This document shows, one piece after another, positions 21,900 through 33,469 of a stretch of DNA of 64,000 bases (positions within the stretch are counted from its first letter, which is position 1; the number at the start of each line of letters is the position of its first letter). The stretch lies in the NCBI GenBank assembly GCA_963978905.1, contig OZ022260.1:16109725-16173724 (forward strand), written 5' to 3'. The position numbers and the translations under genes are program-made. Source of the stretch: Trichostrongylus colubriformis (lineage: Eukaryota > Nematoda > Chromadorea > Rhabditida > Trichostrongylidae). The notes below the pieces were generated by a model. That model was not told the origin of the DNA. It made no database searches and saw nothing but the letters and a program-made list of their open reading frames with translations.

Positions 21900-24830
21900 C
21901 TGTGCTTCAAAAATAAAATGTAAACGGAGTCGTAATGAGAGCTCGATGGGTAGTTTATTCTGTAACTTGTTTCTTGTAATGGAGTAGGAATGCGGACGAA
22001 TGCTTGTGGCGTAACATGTTTGGGTCAAGTCTGTTCCAGGGAATTTGGATCCTTGCTAAGAAAGAGAATTTATATAAGGTACTATGTGGAATTTCCACTT
22101 GCACTTTATATGGGTGACCTCTTGTAATGCCAATGAGAGGGGAAATTTTGAACAAATCCGTTAGACAGAGGTCAATTTCATTCGTTGTCAACTTGTACAT
22201 GAATACCATATCAGCAATTTTTCTACGGAGTTCAAGAGAACAAGAATTGAGCTGCTTTAAACGCTCGTCATAAGAAGTCTTTAGGAGGCCTTTTCTGTTG
22301 AAACATCTTCGTGTAAACTCTTTCTGAACACTCTCTATTTCTTCTATCAGATAGGTCTTGAAAGGGGACCAAAGCTGGGGGCAGTATTCAATTAGAGGCC
22401 TTACGTAGGTCTTGAATAGTCTGAATAGTAAGAAAGGGTCGCGTGTTTTGAAAGCTTTCAGAATGAAATTGGCTCTTCTTTTGGCCTTTAAAACAGAAGT
22501 ACGAATATAAGTACTGTAGTCAAAAGAGTTAGTGTATGTGATGCCAAGGTCGCGTGTTAAGTTAGGGTGTTTGAGTCTGTCTCCACCGAGGGTAAACTCT
22601 GTTTCAGGATGTTTTCTGCCAAAACCCATAACAAAGGTCTTCTCAGATGATATCTCAAGATCCCACTTTGTGGACCACTCATATACAGCATCCAGGGCAT
22701 TTTGTAGTAAGGAACAATTATTGATTGTAAATACTTTCAAGTCGTCGGCATATATGGAGCACTTGACTTCCTCGGGCAGACATCGGGGTAGGTCGTCGAT
22801 GAAAAGCAGGAACATCAGAGGCCCTATGCATGATCCTTGGGGCACACCGCTAGTAGTGACATATGCACGAGAACTAGCATTATTTACTACAACTAGCTGT
22901 TTTCGCTCTTTTAGGAAAGACTCAAGGAAGTTGAGGAGACAGCCGTCGATTCCGTAACCCTTGATTTTGCATAGCAAGAGAGGTATTGAGATTGAGTCAA
23001 AGGCTTTTTTGAAATCGATAAAACACGCTGTAACGTAATTTCCTTTATTCACCTCTCTATGCCATACTGGAACTGTAGACAGGAGGGCAGATGTTGTAGA
23101 TCTTTTGCTCAGAAAACCATGTTGTGCATTAGCTATGAGATGATTACAGCGTAAAAACTCATTAATCCCCTTGCATATGATCCGCTCAAATAATTTGCAT
23201 GTTGAGCTAGTAAGACAGATGGGACGGTAATTAGCAACGTCAGTTTTAGCCCCTTTTTTGTGGATTGGACGAACAATTCCGATCTTCCATATCTGAGGTA
23301 CAGTTCCATGAAGAAGAATCCTATTGAAGAGTATAGTTAATGGTGCTGTGAGGCCAAGGGCTGCTTGTTTGAGGAACACATAGGGAATGTTGTCGGGTGA
23401 CGTTGAATTTCTGTTAGGGAGTCGGCGAAGAGTACCGTAAACAGATTCACTAGAGATGTCTATCCACTGTAGTCGTTTGTTGGACAGGGGGGGATAATGC
23501 ACATCACATTGTTGAGGCAGTCTGCAGACAGACTCGAAATAATCAGCAAAAAGATTGGCTTTGTCTTCGTCATTTTTTATAATAGTGGATTCACTAATCA
23601 AGGGAGGGATGTTGTCCGAGATTTTCAGCCTCTTATTACAAAAGTTGAAGAAACGTGTCATGTTGTGAGATGCCGCTATAGTATTCTCTTCTCGTATTGA
23701 ATGTAAGGCAAGTTCTCTTTTAAGTTTACGTGCCATCTTAAGATATTTATCCAGGCCGTATCTTTGAATGTTGGCATAATAGAACTTAACTCGGGCGTTC
23801 AGAATGCGAATTTTCTTAGGGTACCTGGTATTCTCTACCGTTTTTCTTGTCAAGGGTACATGGCTGTTAATGAGCTGATGACAGATACCAGTGAATATGC
23901 CATAACACTCATCAATATCCCCAGAACTGAACTTGTCCGACCAGTTGATTTGAGCTAACAGATCATTTATGACACTAAAATCAGCTTTAGCAAAGTTTCT
24001 GTAGGCAGTTACCGAAGAGGAGCGGAAATAGCTCGAGTTAGAAATTTTCCATGCAATGCAGCAGTGATCGGAAGTGCTAAAGGGTGGAAGGACAGTAAGG
24101 TGTTTAATCATTGATGGGTCAGTTGTTATGACTAAGTCTAGTGTATTTGAGCCATGTGTGGCTACCTTCACTAGTTGGGTCAAGCAGTGAGAGCTAATGA
24201 AATCAATGAGAGCCAATGAAGATGATGTATGCCGTCCTTCGCGATTTCCTACGACATCCCAATCAATATGGGGTAAGTTGAAATCGCCAATGATGAGAAT
24301 GTTTGACCACTTCAAGCATAAATCATTGAGATAATCGAGAAGTTGCAAAAAAGAAGTTGATGTTGTAGATGGACTTCTATAAACCGTGACAACAATAATG
24401 TCGCTACTTTTAGTATTGATGTGAATGACAATGATCTGGCAGTACTCTGAGAAATTTTTTGCTAAAATGTGGTAGTGATCAACCTCTTTATGTATTAGAG
24501 CGGCAACCCCGCCACCCTTATTACCACCGTCTCTATCGCAGCGATAGACGAGGTATTTATTATCAAAGCTCAAAATTGCATCGTGAATCGTGTCAGGTTT
24601 GCACCACGTTTCAGTGATAAAAACCGCATGTGGGCCTTGCGCTAGTAAATGGTTAAGATCAGGGATTTTGTTTGTAATGGAACGTGCATTAAAGAGAACG
24701 AATTTGCCATTCAGTGTATAGCTTAAGTTTGTACGAGTTGTAGGATGCTGGTAAGTACATCTCCGGTAGGCGTCATCGGGATCGAGGTAGGTGGCGCCTA
24801 CCGAAAGTCCCTAGCGTGGGGATAACGTAG
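21900..24830 (-). mobile_element. CR1-like non-LTR retrotransposon, 5' truncated
   Basis: The unit contains one long endonuclease-RT frame on the minus strand. Upstream the frame is open to a TAG at 24811-24813 and then stops being LINE-like, so ORF1 and the N-terminus are missing, as in usual 5' truncation. Downstream of the stop at 21955 a short AT-rich tail without a long poly(A) follows. Flanking duplications were not found. Confidence 0.8.
21955..24573 (-). CDS. CR1-like endonuclease-reverse transcriptase (ORF2)
   Basis: The 872-residue frame carries an apurinic-type endonuclease (EEP) with GDFNLPHIDWDVV and, at the end of the domain, FSTSDHCCIAW. An RT follows with VANYRPICLTS, FIDFKKAFDSI, GVPQGSCIGPLMFLLFIDD and SIYADDLKVF (catalytic YADD). 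The frame is open further 5' to about 24810 and there encodes the usual endonuclease start (KFVLFNARSITNKIPDL). The ATG at 24573 is therefore internal to the domain and not the natural start. The enzyme nicks chromosomal DNA and primes cDNA synthesis from the nick. It is open throughout, which suggests a rather recent insertion, but the missing 5' part argues against autonomous activity. Confidence 0.85.
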   Translation of the reverse strand: MSFDNKYLVYRCDRDGGNKGGGVAALIHKEVDHYHILAKNFSEYCQIIVIHINTKSSDIIVVTVYRSPSTTSTSFLQLLDYLNDLCLKWSNILIIGDFNLPHIDWDVVGNREGRHTSSSLALIDFISSHCLTQLVKVATHGSNTLDLVITTDPSMIKHLTVLPPFSTSDHCCIAWKISNSSYFRSSSVTAYRNFAKADFSVINDLLAQINWSDKFSSGDIDECYGIFTGICHQLINSHVPLTRKTVENTRYPKKIRILNARVKFYYANIQRYGLDKYLKMARKLKRELALHSIREENTIAASHNMTRFFNFCNKRLKISDNIPPLISESTIIKNDEDKANLFADYFESVCRLPQQCDVHYPPLSNKRLQWIDISSESVYGTLRRLPNRNSTSPDNIPYVFLKQAALGLTAPLTILFNRILLHGTVPQIWKIGIVRPIHKKGAKTDVANYRPICLTSSTCKLFERIICKGINEFLRCNHLIANAQHGFLSKRSTTSALLSTVPVWHREVNKGNYVTACFIDFKKAFDSISIPLLLCKIKGYGIDGCLLNFLESFLKERKQLVVVNNASSRAYVTTSGVPQGSCIGPLMFLLFIDDLPRCLPEEVKCSIYADDLKVFTINNCSLLQNALDAVYEWSTKWDLEISSEKTFVMGFGRKHPETEFTLGGDRLKHPNLTRDLGITYTNSFDYSTYIRTSVLKAKRRANFILKAFKTRDPFLLFRLFKTYVRPLIEYCPQLWSPFKTYLIEEIESVQKEFTRRCFNRKGLLKTSYDERLKQLNSCSLELRRKIADMVFMYKLTTNEIDLCLTDLFKISPLIGITRGHPYKVQVEIPHSTLYKFSFLARIQIPWNRLDPNMLRHKHSSAFLLHYKKQVTE

Positions 24831-25937
24831 GGGATGGTTTCAAAGACTCTGACCTGCAACAACTACTAGCAGAAGATGATTGGGTTATCAGGTAATCATT
24901 AGTGTTGTTCATTCTCTTCAGCCGAAGAGTTACGCGATTAGTGGATTCACCCATGTCACTGAACATTGATGGTCGATATCATTGTAACAAAAGGTATCGA
25001 GCGCTAAATCATCTGAACCTCTGGGAAATGGTGACCTTCCACAGCGGTGACATCTTCGATATCGGTTAATATCTATCACCTATTTGTAGAAAGTTGATGT
25101 TCAGCAAAAAGTCAACAGCGACCATTTTCCCATCACATAATTCTATTGTGTTGATCGCGCAGTACTGTGCGATAGCCCAACTGGTATCATAATATGCCAC
25201 CAGAATTCGACAGAATCCTTCTGGCTTGGGCGCAATGACGAAGAGGGCGAGGAAAAGCAACTGCCGTGGATCCAAGGTGATCACCGCAGAAATCGTTCCA
25301 TGCTGTCGTAAGACCGGTCCTGAATGCAGCGAAAAATTGTGAGGAGCACTCCAGGTTTTGCGTTACAGAATGCTCAAGACGGCGCAATCGGATATACTAT
25401 TGCTCAGGAGATCGGGATATGCGCTTTTGCAAGACGCTGCACCGTAATACCGAAACTCCACAAATTCTGCCATATTCGAGTCAAAACCGATCAGTACAAC
25501 TAAATTAGCAATGTCACCAGGAGACACATACATCCCTAGACAACACCTCGGCTAAGACTCGATTCAGATGACTTCTAGCCGGGGAGCAGCAAAAACCCAC
25601 AAGGCGTAGTTGAGACAGCAATGGTTTTAGAGCAGTCTCTACGATTTCACCACCTTGCAGTGATGACGAAGCATGAAGCATAAATTGCACTCCGCTCATT
25701 CTTGAGAAGGAAGCCTGCACTACCTCTTTCATTTTCCTCTGTATTCTGAATCGCTCTTCCTTGCACTCTTCGCGAGTGTGTATGAGGCGGAGGCGATCTA
25801 TCAGTACTAGGGCTACATAATCAAATAATTAATGATCATCTATAATTCGAACAAACACGTTGATACATTCTTTTTAGTTGGAATGGTAGGACCTTGTCAA
25901 GCAGCAACCTACTTCTGCCTCACCCTGTACATCATAC
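24831..25937. other. Unassigned stretch
   Basis: 24960-25090 faintly resembles the inner arm sequence of the foldback family. Short open frames at 25066-25732 on the minus strand show no recognised motif. No RNA gene seen. Confidence 0.35.
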
Positions 25938-27800
25938 CTTATATGTATCCTACTTTATATAATTCGCTAAGTATGTCTGTGTGTGTGTGTCCGTCTGTCT
26001 GTCACGAAATTCATATCTCGCGTCGCAGCAAAGCTGGAAAGCTGAATTTTACAAATGATATAGGGGGTGGTAAGGGGACCTAGGCGGTGGTGGACCGAAA
26101 GTGATAGCAGCTGATACACGCTTATAAGGAGCCCTAAAAGGCGAAAGTCACCAACGTCGTTTCGGCTTTCGGGTTGAACCTAGAGCGCTGATACTCTTGG
26201 GTGTTCTGCGGCGTGGGGCGAGAGCATTAATGGTGGGTGACCCGCATTGATAACGGCTGATAAGATTTGATAAGGTGCATAAAAAGGCTAGAATCGTCGA
26301 ATCAGTTTCGCTTTTCGGGTTGATCCCAGAGCGCCGATATTCATAGGTGTTCTGAGGCTTGAGACAGGGACATTAATGGTGGGTGATCCAAATTGATAAG
26401 GGTCAATAAGATTCGATAAGAAGCGCAAAAAGGCTAGAGCCATCTAATCCGTTTCGCTCTTCGCATTGATCCTGGAGCGCTTACACTCATAGGTTTCTAG
26501 AAGGGTGGGCCAGGGACATTAATGGTGGGTGATACAAATTAATAATGCTTGATAAGATTTGATAAGGAGCCTTAAAAGGTAAAAGTCACCAGAGTCGTTT
26601 CGCCCTTCGGGTTGATCCTAGAGCGCTGACACTCTTGGGTGCTCTGTAGGATGGGGCGGGAACATTAATCGTGGGTAGCTCGCATTGATAACGGTCGATA
26701 AGATATGATAAGGAACGTGAAATGGCTAGAGTTGTTGAATCCGTTTCGCCTCTCGCGTTGATCTAAGAGCGCTGACACTTATAGGTGTTCAGCAGGATGG
26801 GTCAGAGACATTGATGGTGGGTGATACAAATTGGTAATGGTTGATAAGATTCGATAAGGAGCGAAAAAATGCTAAAGTCGTCGAATCCGTTTCCCTTTTT
26901 GCATTGGTCCCGGAGCGTTCATACTTACAGGTGTTTTGCGGGGTAGGACGGGGACATTAATGGTGGGTGATCCAGCTTGATAACGGTTGATAAGATTTGA
27001 TGAGGAGCGCAAAAGGCTAGATTCGTCGAATACGTTTCCCTTTTCGCATTGGTCCCGTAGCGTTCATACTTACAGGTGTTTTGCGGGGTAGGACGGGGAC
27101 AGCAGTGGTGGGTGACTCGCATGGATAACGGTTGATAGGATTTGATAAGGAGCGCAAAAAAGCTAGAGTTGTCGAATCCGTTTCGCTTTTAGCATTGGTC
27201 CCGAAGCGTTCATACTCACAAATGTTTTGCGTGGTAAGACCGGGACAATAGCGGTGGATGATCCAGCTTGATAACGGCTGATAAGATTTGATAAGGAGCA
27301 TGAGAAGGCGAATGCGGTCGGATTCGTTTCGCCCTTGATACTACTATACGACCGCTTTAGCAAAAGCGTCTGATGCTCAGTGTCATTAGGTGAACATATT
27401 TTGTTTATGTTCTGATATCACTGGCAGATGTATCGACAGCTGAATTGCCTTGCCTTCGAAAAAATGATGCATTTCTTCTGATACTGCGATCTACATTGAT
27501 AACCATGATGCAACTTATATTTGTGATAGCAAAGCAAACGATTCACTCGGAATCATTTTCTAATGCGGTACTAGCAGCAACACTGGGTATCGACCGCTAA
27601 ACTATGCAAAATTGCAAATAGTGAAGCAGGTTTACGAAAACGATAAACATCGACAATCGGGATATGGATCTACCATTCATGTGTAGGAATTGGATGCTCA
27701 ACAAGTGAACAATTTGTTACCGATGGATGCAATTGAATACAAAACTATCGATGTCCGAACTATCAAAACTCCAAATGATGACCTAAACCAGTAGGCTTGC
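25938..27800. mobile_element. Left arm of giant foldback E2
   Basis: The end reads TATCCTACTTTATATAATTCGC, then GTGTGT/GTCTGTCTGTC and the CACGAAATTCATATCTCGCG motif. About eight units of ~142 bp follow, each with GATAACGGTTGATAAGATTTG-like and GTTTCGCTTTTCG-like landmarks, then the unique inner part (27345-27800). The right arm at 36095-37630 is its reverse complement in order. Confidence 0.75.
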
Positions 27801-28051
27801 GCACACTACTGCGTGCGATTCGTTTCGATGACGTGCAAAACGGATTCGATGCAAAGATTCAAGTATAATAACACCAAAATGCTTTTTATCGCGCCGTCTT
27901 CTCTACTTTTGTCTAAATAAATAGCTCAGCTGAAAGCAATGGAAAGGAAATTCCCGCTCAATTTCATACACAACTGTGGTCGGGCCGATCAAATCCATTT
28001 TGCAAAACATGGCCATGAATCGCGCGCAGAAGTGTGCGCGAGCCAACTTGT

Positions 28052-30755
28052 GTACATATAATCCACTAAGTGTGCCTGTCGGTATGTGTTAATATGTGGA
28101 TGTGTCTCTCGGTCTGTTTGTTACGGAATTCGTATCTCGCGTCGCAGTAATTGAAGAATCCTTAATTTTACAGATGTGAGAGCTAGAACGTCAGCGGTGG
28201 GGGCCAAGAGCACAACTTGTTGGGGTAACCGAGTCATCTCACCATTAATAGAGCAATGAGCACTGTTCATGTCTGATTGTACTATCACTCATGCTTACAT
28301 CAACAGGTGCGCCGTACAAGTGTTTCATCAGTATGATCGTCTCAATCCTGCTGCTACGCCTTCCAATACAACTTCCTTCTCTCCGTCTGCCGACAAGGAC
28401 ACTACACAAACGATGAGGGGTTATTAAAAGTACTGGAAGGACAAAATCCACTGCGGTTTCAGGGTATACGATGAAAGCTTTGACCTTTATGGCTATTATA
28501 TATGCTGGTAGTGGGGCATCAACGGTGGGTACAGGAACTGGCAACGCACTCGAAAAAACCCAGAGGCGCGAATTTTTAAGAGTCAGCAAATCCGTTTTGC
28601 TATTCCGCCTGGCATTGAATGGTCCACTTATAGATGTTGTTGGCGGAAGTACGGGAAACTTGGTAAAGAGCATCAGAAGGTCGCCAGATGGGTTCTCTAT
28701 TTCAGTTGGAGTGTTCACAGCAATCGGTTTTTCTGATACTAACATCTACATGAATGACTGAGATGCGTTTCTCAGAAGCAAAGATCATCTCTCGTGTCGC
28801 AGCAGTGAGGCAATCCTCAGTTTCACAGTTGGTGTAAGAGACGGTCTAGAGCTCCATGGTTAGTGGTAGGTGATCCAATGATAGCGACTGCTAATGTCTG
28901 ATACAAGATGCGTTTTTGTGCCACGAAATTATCTCTGGTGCCGCACCAGTTACGAAACTCATAGTTGGTACAGGGGGAGGTCTGCAGCCCTATGTTTCCA
29001 TTTTTCATTTCGGGTTTACAATGGAGTGTCAGCATTCATAGGTGCAGTAGGGATGACACGGGGACTTGAATGGCGGTGGCAATGATCCACACTATCAGAT
29101 GCTGGTAAGGGCTGGCAAAAAATACCAGAAGGCGATGGTGATCTAATCTGTAGCGATTTATGAGTTGGTAGTAGAGCGTTGATATTCACAGAGATGGTGG
29201 TGGGGAGAGGCTGACGGTTGGTGATAAAAATTGAAGCATCCGATAAGAAATGATAAGAAGCGTCAGAAGGCAAGTTCCATCAAATTTGTTGTGTTTTTCG
29301 GGTTAACGAGGAGTTGGGACTCACTACGATTGTGTAGGTTAGAACGAGATTGCTGATTAATGGGAGGCAACTCCGGCGCTCATTAAGTATGGGGGTCGGG
29401 GTGGGGGGAAATACGCCAAAAATCCGCGTGGCCGCCCGTGGCGAGCGGCCACGCGGATTTTTGGCTTAATTTTCCCCACCCTGGGGGTCGCACACAAAAA
29501 GGCATTAATCATTGCAATAGAAATCTGGATTCACTGCAACCCTTAAACATGTAATATTCAATCGCAGCTAAGGTGCTGCAGTGACAGGTGGCACACTCCA
29601 ACTCTCATGGCGCGCGAATGAAATCCCTCATCAACCCCCCTGACCAACCAAGCCTTCCATCCCTTCGGGGTCGGTGAATTGGTACCAAATCGTTTGGTAG
29701 GATGAAAAGCACTGACTTGTATATCGGCCGGCACCGCAAGACATGGGCGAGAGCGCATTCGCCCGCCACCACTTCTGAATGGAACTACGATGCGCGGCGC
29801 ATCCGGCAGAAGAGATTGTTTAGCACCGAAAACTTTCTATGTAGAGTCATGAATTACTTGGAAATCCTGAAAGACTCCATAGGCCGGTATAAAAAGGTCA
29901 TTACATGTTTTAAAAAAATGTGTTTAAAGTAAATGACGCCTTGAACCATCATTATTCAGTCGTTTTTATTTGTTACATGGTTATATTGAGGCGTTTATCT
30001 CTGAATGATGGTTTGGTTTCTATTGCTGTATCTAGTGGCTCAAAACAATTGCAAACCACCGAAAAATATGGTTTTTGCTTGGCGTTTTGGAAGGAAGTTT
30101 GCGTGTGAAGTGTGAAGTGATTTTTTTGCTAATACGATTCTTGGTACTTTTCTGCAGTTAAGCGTGCTGCACGGAGGTGTCTCTCATTTCCTAAGGGCTG
30201 GCAAAGTTCCTAAGCCTCTTAGACATCTTCTATGTGTGCGATCCCCATGGAGCAGAAGCGCCTCAACTTCAGATGGAGTGCGACAGAAGCAGATAACAGT
30301 GAGAGTATGTGATATGAGCTTTATCAATATCGATTAGACAGTTTCGACTAGGTGCGAACCTTGGTATTCTACCATGTTGACGGAACTGGTTATTCTGAGA
30401 AGCTTTACTCACCAGCGCTTCTGCGTTACAGCGATACGTTTCATGCGATGTTGAAATTTCATGTGTAATTTTGCAGAAACAGTCTACCCGATAAGAAGCG
30501 TGAACCCGCCATTCGAGTGTTCCGCCGGAATATTAAACATCCTGACAGTGACAGATCTGAAAGCAATGTGGCTTTTTCACATAGGTATTCAACAGTGTTT
30601 CCCTTCCAATATGTGTTGCACGGAATATCATTCTTTGGGTGCGGACGTTCTCCAAAGGCTACATTTTTGGCCTTTCTGAGACCTCGAATTACCGAAAGCA
30701 CGCCCCTCGAGCAAAATCCATCACAAATATATAAAACAGAAGTTTGCAGTTTATT

Positions 30756-30757
<2 letters not shown>
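28052..30757. repeat. Segmental duplication, copy I part 3
   Basis: Matches copy II in blocks: 28070-28200 with 50270-50430, 28410-29390 with 50840-51530, 29383-29850 with 52258-52719, and 29852-30757 with 57450-58257. Its end at 30757 coincides with the end of copy II at 58257. Frames in it (28245-28745 minus, 30459-30918) are not conserved as protein in copy II. Diverged ~142-bp family repeats are visible at 28750-29300. No gene assigned. Confidence 0.65.
29399..29482. mobile_element. 84-bp hairpin MITE with 8-bp target duplication
   Basis: Arms pair through AAAAATCCGCGTGGCCGC and its inverse around a short CCGTGGCGA centre. GGGGGTCG occurs on both sides (29391-29398 and 29483-29490). Copy II has a single GGGGGTCG and no insert at 52269-52276, which confirms the insertion and its 8-bp duplication. 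Confidence 0.85.
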
Positions 30758-30794
<37 letters not shown>

Positions 30795-30868
30795 ACATGT
30801 ATGTGTATGTGTATGTGTATGTGCATGTGTATGTGTATGTGTATGTATGTGTATGTGTATGTGTATGA
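30757..30868 (+). repeat. GTGTAT microsatellite
   Basis: About 110 bp of GTGTAT/GTATGT units. It lies exactly between the end of duplication copy I and the LINE fragment. Long frames read through it on both strands (for example 30751-30963 minus) are low-complexity artefacts. Confidence 0.9.
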
Positions 30869-30869
30869 A

Positions 30870-32320
30870 GAGGTATACCTATTTCCATGATCTTAAACGC
30901 CTCTTTATTATTTTGTGAAGTCCCATCAGTCTGGAAAGAGTCTCTCGTCACAGCGATTCCCAAAGTGTCGAAACCGTGTCAGGCATCTTCTTTTCGTCCC
31001 ATAAGCATCACCTCACCAATAGTCAAAGTTCTGGAAAAGTTGTTGCACGATAAACTCGTACAACAATTTGCCAGAGGAGTAGTCATTCCCGCAGAACACC
31101 ATGGATTTGTGACGGGTGCCTCAATGTGTACCTTAGTGGCGGATTGTGTATTTGACTGGAACTTGGTTTTAAATAAAGGTGAAGGCATTGAAGTCTTTTA
31201 CTTCGATCTATCGAAAGCTTTCGATTGTGAGTCATGGCAAGCTTTTATGCAAGCTACGCCAACTGGGTGTTGGTGAGACCCTAGTAGAGTGGATTCGCTC
31301 CTACTTGAGCAATAGGCACATGTGGGTAAGAGTCGGAAACGCGTTTTCAAAGCGTTACTCGTGGCCAGGGTGGTGTGCTTTCACCTCTCTTGTTCTTAGC
31401 GTACACCTATGACTTACCGAGTTGTTTGAAAACGCACCCTGCTGTTAAAGTGCAGATGTACGTTGATGACATAAAGATTTACGGTGTATACACTTAAGCT
31501 ACTCATGAGTGTGTCCACGAAGCTCTAACTCGCTTCATTAGTAATATGATGGCGTGGGCTTCAGCCTGGGGGATACCTGTCAACCTCAGTAAGACATCGG
31601 TTCTTCACATGGGAAAAGCCAGGACAGTTCCATACACGTTTAATGACGTGGTGATACGCACTTCGCAAAGTGTTCGAGATCTTGGGTTCCATATGGAGCT
31701 GAACTTCGACCGGCACATTAGTCTTACTGTTCAAAATGCATTTCATGTTTTATTCACCATTTTTAGAAACATTCGATGCAACGATCCCTCTACATTTGGA
31801 ACCTTTACAAAACTTACGTAGTACCAATTTTAGAATATGGATCACAAATTTGGAGCACTTATAAAAAGAAACTACAGGCTAAAGTCGAAAAAGTTCAGCA
31901 AACTTTTACTAAAATTCTGATGAATAGATGTTACCCGAATCCAGGGTACCCTGTTCATATGCCCAATTATCGAGATCGTCTGGAGTGCCTAGAACTAAAA
32001 TCACTACTTCACCGGAGGGTTTTTAATGATGTCGTCTTTTGTTTTAAGCTACTGAGGGGAGAATTAAATCTCAAGCCTAATAAACATTGGAGGTCTGGAC
32101 CTTGCAGAGGGCGCACACGGAAAGTCTCTCTGCAGTGTCCTACACTGGCTACAAAACAGCAGTCCAAGGTTATAAATTCCCTGCTCTTTCGCGGGGCTAG
32201 ATGGCTGCTGCCGGCAGAGATAGTGGATGCCCAGAATGCTACCATTTTCAGAAACAGATTGAAAAAAGTGGATTCACTAGCTGTTCTCGGCATTCAGGAA
32301 TTTTGAAGTTATTCTGAGAA
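30870..32320 (+). pseudogene. Decayed CR1/Jockey-like LINE reverse transcriptase
   Basis: Pieces of one RT appear in order over three frames: SFRPISITSPIVKVLEKLL, EGIEVFYFDLSKAFD, MYVDDIKIYG (catalytic YVDD, near 31455), the region VPILEYGSQIWSTYKKK, and a C-terminal tail to 32306. At least three frame changes and a stop in the polymerase core make it a pseudogene. The endonuclease is missing; the copy begins next to a microsatellite. It differs clearly from the CR1-like element at 21955-24810. Confidence 0.8.
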
Positions 32321-32944
32321 TAAAAAATCATCCTTTTCCAGTAGTGCGAGTTTGTGGGCTTTTTACGACAGAGTTTCTGATTATTTCAATTAACGTTTAT
32401 ATCATGAACTTATTTGATGCTACGGTGAACGATAGTGTGAGTGCATGTGGCGATTCATGCCATTCTCAAATGATCTTGGCCACGGAATCTAAATCACGAG
32501 ACAATGGCAGCATGATTAGAGTGGTAGTGGTAGCAGCCAGGGTGAAGCGTCCAGATGAGGAAAATTTTCAAAAAATAGGACCCCTCCAAAAGGGAGTCTC
32601 AATACGACCCCCCCCCTTTTACGTCTGCTATTGTTAGTTTTCAATTTGCTACAATCTGTTGCACATAAAAATAGGTTTTTTAATATTACCACAGTTTTCA
32701 TCAAAAAACGCTCCGCGTGGCGAAGAAAACGCCCTCCTTCCCTCCTCCCACCCCAAAAGAATTTTTGATCGGAAGTTGGAGAACAGGATGCCCTCCCTCT
32801 CACCCCAGGGAAAAAGACCCCATCCCATTCTCTTTTGCGCAAGGAAAGAGATTGGGATGGGATGGAGAAAAAACAAAAGATTGATGAACGAAGAGAAACA
32901 GACAGAATGAGATCCATAAATTTTATGAACGAAAGAAAAACGGT

Positions 32945-33185
32945 GGGTAAAATAAAGTCGGGGGGGGGGGGGGGTGATGCAACTTTGCGTCAACGTCGAA
33001 GCTCCTTTCCCTCCCTAGGCTTGGGCTAAAATTGATATCCCCTCCTTACACATGGAAGAGCATCTCTCAAAGCATAGGTCCCATCTGCTTTAGCCTAAGC
33101 CTAGGGAGGTAAAGAAGCTTTGACGTTGGTGGAAATTTGACGCAAAGTTGCGTCTCTCTCCCCCCCCCCCCCCGACTTTATTTGA
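32945..33185. mobile_element. Foldback MITE bounded by G and C tracts
   Basis: The arms AAAATAAAGTCGGGG... and ...CCCCGACTTTATTT face each other, each with a 14-15-base G or C run. Next come GCAACTTTGCGTCAA and its inverse, and CCTAGGCTT at the inner ends. The homopolymers could be assembly-sensitive. Confidence 0.7.
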
Positions 33186-33469
33186 CCCAAAACGGTTGAG
33201 AATGAGATTAATCAATCTGGTGAAAATTACGAGCCCTTTATTAAAATTTGTTAATGGCACACATCAATAGTTCAGCATAGAAACAAAGAAGCAAGAGTGC
33301 AAAACATGTACAGAACTGATTGAAGAATGATGATGAGGATGATTGAAGAAAGACAAGTGAAGACATGCCCATTTACAGTAACTCCTAGCTTAAATAAGGT
33401 AACGAATGGTTCTCCCTTAGATCTTAGAGGCCGCGGGCTCGACTCACATATATCATACAGTGAAAGAGA

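Noticed and set aside
28245..28745. 166-codon minus-strand frame
   Set aside because: Not maintained in copy II (50840-51080), no motif, and it overlaps a plus-strand frame of similar quality.
30751..30963. His/Thr- and Val/Cys-repeat frames
   Set aside because: Translation of the GTGTAT microsatellite.
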